Shown piece by piece: positions 12,553 through 23,004 of a stretch of 64,000 bases of DNA. Position numbers and translations under genes: made by a program. This stretch comes from Oreohelix idahoensis (lineage: Eukaryota > Mollusca > Gastropoda > Stylommatophora > Oreohelicidae). The stretch is taken from NCBI GenBank assembly GCA_024509875.1, contig JAMPIV010009902.1:1-64000 (forward strand), given 5' to 3'. A model generated the notes under the pieces. The model did no database searches and had not been told where the DNA came from. It was given only the letters and a program-made list of their open reading frames with translations. The first letter of the stretch is position 1. Every line of letters begins with the position of its first letter.

Positions 12553-12881
12553 TATTTGAAACGTTACCAGTGACTCATTTAAGATAGTCTTATAGAGTGT
12601 TAAATGTGTGTGAGTGTCACAGTGTTGTCAAGTGTGGTGGAATAAATTAAATTGTTTATCTGTCTGTTGTTGTTGTGACTTACACTTCATCATATACATA
12701 CCCTAGACATTCAACGTAGTCATCACCATATTCCAGAATAATTCTGACTGAGGTATAAATGTGGTAGCAAGTAAGGTTATCTGTAAAACACTACACTTAT
12801 TAGATACAGATACCTTCACAGCTGATCTCAGTCAGTACACTAAGTCCCCTATAAAGATTTATATCATCCCACTTTACCACA

Positions 12882-13195
12882 GTCTGTATTGTTTTATCTG
12901 ACATATCATAAATGTTATTACAGGTCTGTATTGTTTTATCTAACATATCATGAATGTTATTACAGGTCTGTATTGTTTTATCTGACATATCATGAATGTT
13001 ATTACAGGTCTGTATTGTTTTATCTGACATATCATGAATGTTATTACAGGTCTGTATTGTTTTATCTAACATATCATGAATGTTATTACAGGTCTGTATT
13101 GTTTTATCTGACATATCATGAATGTTATTAAAGGTCTGTATTGTTTTATCTGCCATATCATGAATGTTATTACAGGTCTGTATTGTTTTATCTGA
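12882..13195 (+). repeat. 42-bp tandem repeat, about 7.5 copies
   Basis: Unit starts GTCTGTATTGTTTTATCTG and recurs every 42 bases (12882, 12924, 12966, 13008, 13050, 13092, 13134, 13176). It begins exactly where the LTR of copy B ends. The unit contains ACAGGTCTGTA...TTTTATCTGA, the terminal motif of the inverted-repeat family whose first copy follows. Confidence 0.95.
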
Positions 13196-13566
13196 AATTC
13201 TCGGGGACAGCTTTGTTTCAAGAACTGGATTTTTTTGGTTTTCAGATGTCGCTCAAAATTGCGTTCAAAAAGTAGCTCAAATAGCCCAAGTCACCCCAAA
13301 TGTGTTCAAATATAGCAGGCACCCAAAATAGCCAGGACTTGCCCAAAATAGTCAGAAATTGCCCAAAACAATCAGAAATTGCCAAGAATTGTCCAGAATT
13401 GTCAGAAATTGGCCAAAATATTCAGATATTGTCCAGAATTTTCTGAAATTGCCCACAGTTTTCTTAAATCGCCCAAAATTGTAATTGAAAAGTTGCCCAA
13501 ATAAACTTTCTATTTTTCAGAATATTTCAGTTTTTGGATGTTTAGAGAAAAGAATAGAGACCTGTA
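13172..13566. mobile_element. Small inverted-repeat element, family M1, copy 1
   Basis: Starts ACAGGTCTGTA-TTGTTTTATCTGAAAT and ends in AGACCTGTA. Its interior is rich in GCCCAAAATTG-type words (13280-13490). The same plan recurs at four other places. No coding frame. Non-autonomous DNA-transposon-like. Confidence 0.6.
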
Positions 13567-13765
13567 GTAACTTTTTTATTTAAACATATTTTTTTAAAAT
13601 TTAGAAATAACCAAACACATGAATTGACATATTTGCTTGATGGGATATTGTTTTTACTAGAAATACTCATTCAGGTTGAACTCAAAGATTGTCCCAGAAG
13701 TCCACAGCAAAATCAAGTCTCTTTCTAATATACATGAACATGCTTCTTCTACTTGTCACTGCTTC

Positions 13766-13972
13766 TAGAGCATGGGACTATCACTGCAGCTGGAAGCCAG
13801 CTGGAAGCTTGCCTAATGCTCTAACAGTTGTGATTTCTGTAGCTATAAAGCTTATACATGATGAGGTTGCCAGCCCCATACAGAACCTCATATTAGTTGC
13901 CTCGTACAACCTGCCTGAAGCAACATTAGCTCTGTTCTTTCTTTGCCCCCAACAAGAGCCCCAGGGTCTACA
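13766..13972 (-). repeat. Interspersed repeat S1, copy 1
   Basis: Minus-strand copy of a ~250-bp family recognised by CATGATGAGGTTGCCAGCCC and CTCATATTAG words on the plus strand. Diverged. The stretch 13,570-13,760 before it is AT-rich with no recognised feature. Confidence 0.6.
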
Positions 13973-14339
13973 CTATTATTACTAACTTTTTATTTAGAAT
14001 ATAGTGGGTTTTTAGAAAATTAGAACTCGTGAATCATATGAACTAACGTATTTGCTAGATGGAACATTGTTTTATGAGCAACACATGTCCAGGTTTACTC
14101 AGAAGTAAGTAAAAGTTGTTGGTTCCTAGAATTCCAGTGTTAACAATTCTCCTGTCAGAATTGCTTTATTACATCTGACAGCTAGTTCAACAATCCATTT
14201 TTGGAAATGAGAAAATGAATGTTGTCACCAAGTTTGTGTTATACATTGTTTTCCCTCCAATTACATTCCTTATATATTTCCTGCTTTGTGTTTTTTCTTT
14301 TGTTACAAGATGCATAGCACTTGTGTTGTGATTCAGTCT

Positions 14340-14575
14340 TTGAGATTGATTGGTACTTGTATAACTGCAAACCTGTATTTACATATACTGTTTATGTACA
14401 TTCTGGTACTTTCAGTTTTTAAAACTGTTATTTACATACACTGTTTATGTACTTTTTTGTACTTGGAGTCCTGTAAACCTTTATGTACATACACTGTTCA
14501 TGTACTGTTTGGTACTTGCAGCACTGCAAGCCTTTATTTACATAGATTGTTCATGTATTTTTCTATTTCAAGCTA
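14340..14575 (+). repeat. Degenerate ~60-bp tandem repeat, 4 copies
   Basis: Words TGGTACTTG, TTTACATA.ACTGTT and ATGTACT recur about every 60 bases. Open frames here are repeat artefacts. Confidence 0.75.
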
Positions 14576-14582
14576 CCTGTCA

Positions 14583-14860
14583 TGATTATCATCACCTTTG
14601 GGTCCCCTGTGGAGCACAGGCTTTCAGGCCTTCATGTCCTGTGCCATCCATTCAAGGTCTTACCATGTCTTCTTTATCCAGTTCAAGTCTGTCTCCAGTT
14701 CAAGTCTGTCTCCAATTCTTTTTCCATGTAATTTTTGGTTTCCCTCTATTTCCCTTACCCCAAGGTTTCTAGATCAGGGACTGCCTTGTAATTGTGTCAG
14801 CTGGTTTTCTCAGATTATTTCCCATCCAATGCCAATGCCGTCTCCTCACATATTGCCCCA
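14583..14860 (-). mobile_element. 3' fragment of LINE family L-B
   Basis: The minus strand matches the 3' coding end of the LINE at 24752-29150 (words for aggcct, the CCATGTC and TCTGTCTCCAG segment, ATTGTGTCAGCTGG). Short, diverged, non-functional. From 14,860 to 15,297 I see only AT-rich sequence. Confidence 0.65.
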
Positions 14861-15297
14861 ATGGTATTTAAGTTACGTAAACAATATGCAATATTAACAA
14901 TATTCCTTGTTATTTAAAATTACTATTAAAATTTTATCATGATGAACTGTCTTAACACGCATTTTTTCTTCAGCATCTCTAATATCCCAGGGAACATTGG
15001 CAGGTTTTGACCAGTTCGTATTCTTTCAAGGAACCAGTAATTTTTATATATGTAATACGGTTATACATATATAGAAATATGTGAACGAGACTGAATTACA
15101 GTTGCAGCTTAAGAGTAGTGAAGTTATAGAACTACTTGGGTACTGAGATTACAATGTTAGTTTTATGCTAAGAAGAAATGAAGTATAACTTGAAAAATCT
15201 GAACTTGATTGATTGAAATAAAATGAGTTCAGGTTGCGTTTTACAAATGTTGCTTTCTTGTATTTCTGTACAATGACCATAATTGGTATTGTTATTG

Positions 15298-15815
15298 TTA
15301 TATCTTGAATTCCTGAGTTCTTCTGCTCCACGTGTGTAATATAATTATAGACAACTCTTGACTTCCTGAATTCCTCTGTTCCATGTGTATAATGTTATTA
15401 TAGATAACTCTTGACTTCCTCTGTTCCATGTGTATAATGTTATTATAAACAACTCTTGATGTCCTGAATTCCTCTGTTCCATGTTGTATAATGTTATTAT
15501 AGACAACTCTTGACTTCCTCTGTTCGATGTGTATAATGTTATTATAGAAAACTCTTGACATCCTGAATTCCTCTGTTCCATGTTGTATAATGTTATTATA
15601 GACAACTCTTGACTTCCTCTGTTCCATGTGTACAATGTTATTGTAGACAACTCTTGACTTCCTGAGTTCTTCTGTTCCATGTTGTATAATGTTATTATAG
15701 ACAACTCTTGACTTCCTCTGTTCCATGTGTATATTGTTATTATAGACAACTCTTGATTTCCTGAGTTCTTCTGTTCCATGTTGTATAATGTTATTATAAA
15801 CAACTCTTTGTCTTG
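15298..15815 (+). repeat. Tandem repeat with alternating ~45/54-bp units
   Basis: About ten copies of ACAACTCTTGACTTCCT...CTGTTCCATGT..TATAATGTTATTATAG. A longer unit carrying an extra GAATTC or GAGTTC block alternates with a shorter one, so this is a higher-order repeat. Predicted proteins are artefacts. 15,816-16,110 holds nothing recognised. Confidence 0.9.
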
Positions 15816-16111
15816 GAAGACAACCAACAAGGGAAACCAGAGTCCTGTGAACAATAACTAATTATCGTAAGTGGGTATGTTGCAAGCGCTCATCAGGCAA
15901 GTTCCTGTCTTGGAAGATCAGATCTTAAAGACTGTTAGCAATGACTTAAACAGTATTTTCTAATAGTGCACACTGTGTTACATTATTTTTCTATTTGTTA
16001 TAGATAAAATGTTTGTGCTGATCAGGAAAATAAATCTGTTTGGGCTTTGCTTGGACTTCACAACTAATTAAACTCTCCAGGCTGACATTATGACAGTGTA
16101 TATACAAAAGC

Positions 16112-16300
16112 CTTCAGTCAGCATTGTCAGAGTAAGAAGAAGCACAATGCAGGCGATTTTCATTGTCAGAGTAAGAAGAAGCACAATGCAGGTGATTATC
16201 ATTGTCAGAGTAAGAAGAAGCACAATGCAGGTGATTATCATTGTCAGAGTAAGAAGAAGCACAATGCAGGTGATTATCATTGTCAGAGTAAGAATTGCTT
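16112..16300 (+). repeat. 39-bp tandem repeat, about 4.5 copies
   Basis: Unit CATTGTCAGAGTAAGAAGAA plus GCACAATGCAGGTGATTAT. The period is 13 codons, so frames stay open on both strands; not a gene. Confidence 0.95.
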
Positions 16301-16422
16301 TTAAAATTACTGACATTCATGATTCATGTCCTCTTTGACAGAAAAATTGGTGATCATATGATTAAAATCACACTGTGTATTCTTCATACAGAACTTAGCA
16401 CAAACAGGATTTTCTTCTCTTC

Positions 16423-16449
16423 TGACACACACACACACACACACACACA
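16423..16449 (+). repeat. (AC)n microsatellite
   Basis: An uninterrupted AC dinucleotide run of about 13 repeats. Confidence 0.95.
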
Positions 16450-16679
16450 TGCAGTCTGAAGGCCTTGATCAGTTGCAGAGCCTGACAGCACAAGGAGAAA
16501 CAATGTTGTGAACATTCACAAGCATCTACCAGTGAACCCTGTATGAAGATGCAGGACACAACATTAAAGAAACCTGCTGGGTTCAGTATTACAAGGTAGT
16601 CTTTGAAGTGGAGTCTCCAATAAGCAGGGTAGAAGGAGACTGAACAAACGCTTATCAGGTCCTGAGACAAGACATGACA

Positions 16680-19600
16680 GGGATGAAGGTAACATGCTGG
16701 ACTGACAGCACACAACATGAAAGGGATGAAAAGACATGCTGGACTGACAGCACACAACATGAAAGGGATGAAGGTGACATGCTGGACTGACAGCACACAA
16801 CATGAAAGGGATGAAAAGACATGCTGGACTGACAGCACACAACATGAAAGGGATGAAAAGACATGCTGGACTGACAGCACACAACATGAAAGGGATGAAA
16901 AGACATGCTGGACTGACAGCACACAACATGAAAGGGATGAAGGTGACATGCTGGACTGACAGCACACAACATGAAAGGGATGAAGGAGACATGCTGGACT
17001 GACAGCACACAACATGAAAGGGATGAAGGTAACATGCTGGACTGACAGCACACAACATGAAAGGGATGAAGGTGACATGCTGGACTGACAGCACACAACA
17101 TGAAAGGGATGAAGGTGACATGCTGGACTGACAGCAAACAACATGAAAGGGATGAAGGAGACATGCTGGACTGAAAGCACACAACATGAAAGGGATGAAG
17201 GTGACATGCTGGACTGACAGCACACAACATGAAAGGGATGAAGGTGACATGCTGGGCTGACAGCACACAACATGAAAGTGATGAAGGTGACATGCTTGGC
17301 TGACAGCACACAACATGAAAGGGATGAAGGTGACATGCTGGACTGACAGCAAACAACATGAAAGGGATGAAGGAGACATGCTGGACTGACAGCACACAAC
17401 ATGAAAGGGATGAAGGTGACATGCTGGACTGACAGCAAACAACATGAAAGGGATGAAGGTGACATGCTGGACTGACAGCACACAACATGAAAGGGATGAA
17501 AAGACATGCTAGACTGACAGCACACAACATGAAAGGGATGAAGGTGACATGCTGGACTGACAGCACACAACATGAAAGGGATGAAGGTGACATGCTGGAC
17601 TGACAGCACACAACATGAAAGGGATGAAGGAGACATGCTGGACTGACAGCACACAACATGAAAGGGATGAAGGTGACATGCTGGACTGACAGCACACAAC
17701 ATGAAAGGGATGAAGGTGACATGCTGGACTGACAGCACACAACATGAAAGGGATGAAGGTGACATGCTGGACTGACAGCACACAACATGAAAGGGATGAA
17801 GGTGACATGCTGGACTGACAGCACACAACATGAAAGGGATGAAGGTGACATGCTGGACTGACAGCACACAACATGAAAGGGATGAAGGTGACATGCTGGA
17901 CTGACAGCACACAACATGAAAGGGATGAAGGTGACATGCTGGACTGACAGCACACAACATGAAAGTGATGAAGGTGACATGCTTGGCTGACAGCACACAA
18001 CATGAAAGGGATGAAGGTGACATGCTGGACTGACAGTGGACTGACAGCACACAACATGAAAGGGATGAAAAGACATGCTGGACTGACAGCACACAACATG
18101 AAAGGGATGAAAAGACATGCTGGACTGACAGCACACAACATGAAAGGGATGAAAAGACATGCTGGACTGACAGCACACAACATGAAAACATGCTGGACTG
18201 ACAGGGATGAAAAGACAGCACACACATGAAAGGGATGAAACATGCTGGACTGACAGCACACAACATGAAAGGGATGAAAAGACATGCTGGACTGACAGCA
18301 CACAACATGAAAGGGATGAATAGACATGCTGGACTGACAGCACACAACATGAAAGGGATGAAGGTGACATGCTGGACTGACAGCACACAACATGAAAGGG
18401 ATGAAGGTGACATGCTGGACTGACAGCACACAACATGAAAGGGATGAAAGGAGACATGCTGGACTGACAGCACACAACATGAAAGGGATGAATAGACATG
18501 CTGGACTGACAGCACACAACATGAAAGGGATGAATAGACATGCTGGACTGACAGCACACAACATGAAAGGGATGAATAGACATGCTGGACTGACAGCACA
18601 CAACATGAAAGGGATGAAGGTGACATGCTGGACTTGACAGCACACAACATGAAAGGGATGAAGTGACATGCTGGACTTGACAGCACACAACATGAAAGGG
18701 ATGAAGGTGACATGCTGGACTGACAGCACACAACATGAAAGGGATGAAGGTGACATGCTGGACTGACAGCACACAACATGAAAGGGATGAAGGTGACATG
18801 CTGGACTGACAGCACACAACATGAAAGGGATGAAGGTGACATGCTGGACTGACAGCACACAACATGAAAGGGATGAAGGAGACATGCTGGACTGACAGCA
18901 CACAACATGAAAGGGATGAAGGTGACATGCTGGACTGACAGCACACAACATGAAAGGGATGAAGGTGACATGCTGGACTGACAGCACACAACATGAAAGG
19001 GATGAAGGTGACATGCTGGACTGACAGCACACAACATGAAAGGGATGAAGGTGACATGCTGGACTGACAGCACACAACATGAAAGGGATGAAAAGACATG
19101 CTGGACTGACAGCACACAACATGAAAGGGATGAAGGTGACATGCTGGACTGACAGCACACAACATGAAAGGGATGAAGGTGACATGCTGGACTGACAGCA
19201 CACAACATGAAAGGGATGAATAGACATGCTGGACTGACAGCACACAACATGAAAGGGATGAATAGACATGCTGGACTGACAGCACACAACATGAAAGGGA
19301 TGAAAAGACATGCTGGACTGACAGCACACAACATGAAAGGGATGAAAAGACATGCTGGACTGACAGCACACAACATGAAAGGGATGAATAGACATGCTGG
19401 ACTGACAGCACACAACATGAAAGGGATGAATAGACATGCTGGACTGACAGCACACAACATGAAAGGGATGAAGGTGACATGCTGGACTGACAGCACACAA
19501 CATGAAAGGGATGAAGGTGACATGCTGGACTGACAGCACACAACATGAAAGGGATGAAAAGACATGCTGGACTGACAGCACACAACATGAAAGGGATGAA

Positions 19601-20180
19601 AAGACATGCTGGACTGACAGCACACAACATGAAAGGGATGAAGGTGACATGCTGGACTGACAGCACACAACATGAAAGGGATGAAGGTGACATGCTGGAC
19701 TGACAGCACACAACATGAAAGGGATGAAGGTGACATGCTGGACTGACAGCACACAACATGAAAGGGATGAAAAGACATGCTGGACTGACAGCACACAACA
19801 TGAAAGGGATGAATAGACATGCTGGACTGACAGCACACAACATGAAAGGGATGAATAGACATGCTGGACTGACAGCACACAACATGAAAGGGATGAAGGT
19901 GACATGCTGGACTGACAGCACACAACATGAAAGGGATGAAGGTGACATGCTGGACTGACAGCACACAACATGAAAGGGATGAATAGACATGCTGGACTGA
20001 CAGCACACAACATGAAAGGGATGAAGGTGACATGCTGGACTGACAGCACACAACATGAAAGGGATGAATAGACATGCTGGACTGACAGCACACAACATGA
20101 AAGGGATGAAGGTGACATGCTGGACTGACAGCACACAACATGAAAGGGATGAATAGACATGCTGGACTGACAGCACACAG
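16680..20180 (+). repeat. 42/43-bp satellite array, about 80 units
   Basis: Unit: ATGAAAGGGATGAA, then one of GGTGA, GGAGA, AAAGA or TAGA, then CATGCTGGACTGACAGCACACAAC. The GG forms are 43 bp and the AA and TA forms 42 bp. Units differ mainly at this one hypervariable dinucleotide. Irregular or cut units occur near 18,020-18,045 and 18,180-18,245. The minus strand lacks stops in all three frames, giving spurious frames over 1,100 codons. The unusual protein composition (HPFHVVCCQSS repeats) and non-triplet period argue against coding. Confidence 0.97.
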
Positions 20181-20262
20181 CATGATGATAGCTTGGCGTG
20201 AATTTTTTGAAGGCTTATGCTCCTTGGGGAGTTCGAGGGTCATGATAAAGAATCAATCAACA
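20180..20262 (+). mobile_element. L-B LINE 3'-end fragment abutting the satellite
   Basis: GCTTGGCGTG...GAAGGCTTATGCTCCTTGG matches the 3' end of the LINE at 29090-29150 in plus orientation. It starts exactly where the satellite stops. Confidence 0.6.
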
Positions 20263-20284
20263 CACTTTACCCCAAGGATCGTAG

Positions 20285-20866
20285 GCCTTCAACAAACACG
20301 TCAAGTCCCCCTATCACATGCCATCAGCTCAAGCCCCCCTGTCACATGACATCAACTCAAGTCCCCCTGTCACATGACATCAGCTCAAGTCCCCCTGTCA
20401 CATGACATCAACTCAAGTCCCCCTGTCACATGACATCAACTCAAGTCCCCCTGTCACATGACATCAGCTTAAGTTCTTTCCACATCTTCCTCATCATTTT
20501 CACTTCTGTCTCCAGCTATCTTCTCAGTGCTTTCCCTTGTTCATTTAAAGTGCAAACATTCTAGGTGCCAATCCTGGAGATTTTCCTAGTTAAGAAAAAA
20601 AGGTTAGTCTGCAACCCAGACTCCTTTTGGCTTTCTCTGGATTGCTTCAGAAGCCTCCTTTCCAGAGCACCTTCTGACTTGGACGGCCAAATTGATTTAT
20701 ATTCTGTATTTGACTTATCCATATTGTTTGTTGAAGTTTTTACGGGATGGGGTAACCAGCCCCATGCCCAACCCTCCTTAGTCACTTTTTACAACATGCC
20801 TGGTAGGGTACAGTGTTACTATTCTTTGCTCCCTTTTCGGGCCCCGGTAACACACGGGTGAACGAT
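20285..20866 (-). mobile_element. L-B LINE deletion derivative (head joined to tail)
   Basis: Minus strand: 20866-20540 matches the 5' untranslated region and endonuclease start of the LINE at 24752 (GGGCCCGAAAAGGGAGCAAA, then AATGTTTGCACTTTAAATGA), then jumps to the LINE 3' end (20470-20530). Endonuclease and RT are missing between them. The 3' part has expanded as a tandem repeat. Confidence 0.75.
20300..20470 (-). repeat. 28-bp tandem repeat derived from the LINE 3' end, 6 copies
   Basis: Plus-strand unit CTCAAGTCCCCCTGTCACAT plus GACATCAA. Its reverse complement resembles the L-B LINE segment GATGGCACGTGACAGGAGGA near 29,070, so the array grew from LINE sequence. Confidence 0.9.
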
Positions 20867-21197
20867 AAAGAATACCTTGTCTCAAAATAAGGTTTATTTT
20901 GTAGGATGTATCATATATTTATTTTTGCTATTACTTTTTTTTAATACATTGTGCCATAATAATTACTGGGTTATAAATACTTTTGTGATTGAAATGTGCG
21001 TATATTATCCCTACTTTAATTAGATTTATGTTATTCTTATATTTTTTGCTTGTGTTTTAAATATCAAGTTGTGTCACAAAGTACCAGCAATATATTTTTT
21101 TAAATATCAATGCAGCAGCAATATTATATCACATAATTTATCTGTAGTCACCGGCTTTTTCATTATACATTATCCAAGATTGGCACTATTGTTTACA

Positions 21198-21520
21198 TTG
21201 TCCCCAATAAGGGTGACTATTTTGTATGTGGCTGTCTAATTGTCCCCAACAATGGTGACTATTTTGTATGTGGCTGATTGTCCCCAACAAAATGTGACTG
21301 TTTTGTTTGTGGCTGATTGTTCCAAACAAGGGTGGCTTTTTTGTGTATGTGGCTGTATTATTGTCCCCAACAAGGGTGACTATTTTGTATGTGGCTAATT
21401 GTCCCCAACAAGGATGGGTTTTTTTTTAATATGGCTATCTAATTGTCCCCAACAAGGGTGACTGTTTTGTATGTGGCTAATTGTCCCCAACAAGGGTGGT
21501 TGTTTTGTATGTGGCTGTCA
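21198..21520 (+). repeat. 38-45-bp tandem repeat, 8 copies
   Basis: Unit TTGTCCCCAACAAGGGTGAC plus TATTTTGTATGTGGCT and a variable end. 20,870-21,190 before it is AT-rich with no recognised feature. Confidence 0.92.
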
Positions 21521-21719
21521 TTTAAAAATGATAATAATTTTTGGGAGAGTATGTGCTGTATGGTTGTATTACATTTGTTGATAAATAGATATTATTGGGT
21601 ACACAGGCAGTTGTATTTATCAACTTAATTTGAAATAAATATGCTTAAGAGTTTGGTTATAATTGTGAAATATCAGTAATGTATTTAATATACCATGTAA
21701 CCTCCAGTATTGTTTACAA

Positions 21720-21900
21720 CAGAGTTTCTCAACCTTTTTTATGGCATGGACCCCGCTGATTGTCCTTTGACAGCTATGGACCACTGCTTGGATAAAAAGT
21801 ATACATAAAGGATAATAAAAAAAACATTACATTTTAAATTTTAGGTTTTATACAAGGACCCCCTAGAATACATTCATGGAACACAGGTCAAGAAACCTTG
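21720..21900. mobile_element. hAT-type MITE, 181 bp
   Basis: The left end CAGAGTTTCTCAACCTTTTT and right end AGAAACCTTG are inverted versions of each other and resemble hAT termini. Flanks GTTTACAA and GCTTAGAA match at 6 of 8 positions, like an aged 8-bp duplication. No coding capacity. 21,910-23,000 shows no gene; a B-box-like GGTTCGAATCC lies at 22882. Confidence 0.7.
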
Positions 21901-23004
21901 GCTTAGAATAACGACAAAGAAATTGTAATTGTTACAATTTCTGGACCTTCTGTTATTTCAGCATATAATGTATTTGGTTCAGAAACACTTTATGTGGTGA
22001 AGGATTCTTGAAAATGTATACTAGAAGTGAAAGATATTTCAGCAAATGGAATATTTACACTTCTTTAATTCCTATAATCAATCTCAATCATGGACCTGTA
22101 CTTAACAGTTTCAGATTTAGCCATTAAAGTCTGTTGTATGCTATCAGCGTGTCATCATATTTTTATTTGTCTTCTTTTATTGACCATGAGTAGAATGCAG
22201 TATGGCAACCTCTATATGAAAAAAAAAAAAGCGACTAGTAGTGGTTTCTCAGATTTTCAAAAACCACTGACAGTGTGTTTGCCGTCATTTCTTAGTACTT
22301 GCAAGTATTATTATAATTTACTGTGTGGTGGCAATATCATACAATATATGATCTCTGTGTGTTAATTCTCTCACAGGCTGTATTTCCTCCTTTTTTTTCT
22401 CCCTATCATGCAAACATAACACACACCAATGCTCTTGTGTAAATCCCCTGCATTGAGTGTTGTCAGTGTTTAAAAGTTCAAGGTTAGCAGACTTGTGCAG
22501 TTTCTGTACCAACTGCAGTTAAGACCATATATGACGAATGTTCAGCCTGTGTAGGTATGTCGTCTACTGATGCACTTTGTGAATAGTTGATTGTTATTGA
22601 CTGCTGCATCAGAGTATGACATACATAACACATAGTTCTATTTTTTCAGCATTGTAAGCTTACTGATATGTCACATCTTGACTTTCCACGCGCTGATCAT
22701 TCTCTTGGAATAAGGCTGTTTTCTTTGCCATTTATTGGTCTTGTTTCTCCCAAGTGCTATGCCATTATTCAAAAACATAGAAAAAACAGAACTCTCCTGA
22801 CTGCTAAAATGCATCTTGTCTTAGCTATCGTTAGTCCACATACATTAGCAGATTCTGAGGACAAGGGCACGGAAGGTCCAGGGTTCGAATCCTGGGTAAG
22901 CCACTCATGTCTGTTGTTTTTCTGTTGTCTTGTGTTCTACTTTTTTATTTCCTATGAGTGCCTGATAACATACCTTCATGTTTGTCCCTTGGATTGACCT
23001 AGTT

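Larger units (their letters stand above)
5028..12881 (+). mobile_element. Gmr1-like Ty3/gypsy retrotransposon, copy B (5'-interrupted, with 3' LTR)
   Basis: Plus-strand copy. It begins abruptly inside gag (GLERERWSLKLSQG) next to the LTR end of copy A, continues through a damaged PR/INT region and an intact-length INT-C/RT/RNaseH frame, then a polypurine tract and a 3' LTR from 8483 to 12881 that holds a LINE. The missing 5' LTR and first ~190 gag codons should lie left of the window if copy A is simply nested in it. Reading frames and catalytic sites show it is dead. Confidence 0.85.
8483..12881 (+). repeat. 3' LTR of copy B, interrupted by a LINE
   Basis: Starts TGTCGTGTGAAATTC and ends CTTTACCACA at 12881. 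The LTR sequence runs 8483 to about 10387 and resumes near 12553. It is the inverted partner of 2623-5027. About 155 bases present in the left LTR (roughly 2960-3116) are missing at the LINE insertion point. Confidence 0.85.

Noticed and set aside
2623..12881. Autointegration (self-inversion) product as the origin of the inverted LTRs
   Set aside because: In that case the minus-strand gag should stop at the junction point, but copy A continues through gag, protease and integrase.
15298..15854. Minus-strand frames of 142 and 169 codons rich in SRVVYNNI or QELSIITLY
   Set aside because: They are tandem-repeat readings without conserved domain or gene structure.
16680..20180. CRISPR array
   Set aside because: Units are contiguous with no unique spacers, and the genome is eukaryotic.
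16395..20243. Minus-strand open frames of 1282, 1173 and 889 codons
   Set aside because: They are readings of the 42/43-bp satellite, which has no stop on that strand in any frame; the non-triplet period and overlap of three frames argue against coding.
22866..22905. B-box-like GGTTCGAATCC, possible tRNA gene
   Set aside because: No matching A box or cloverleaf stems could be found upstream; at most a SINE scrap.
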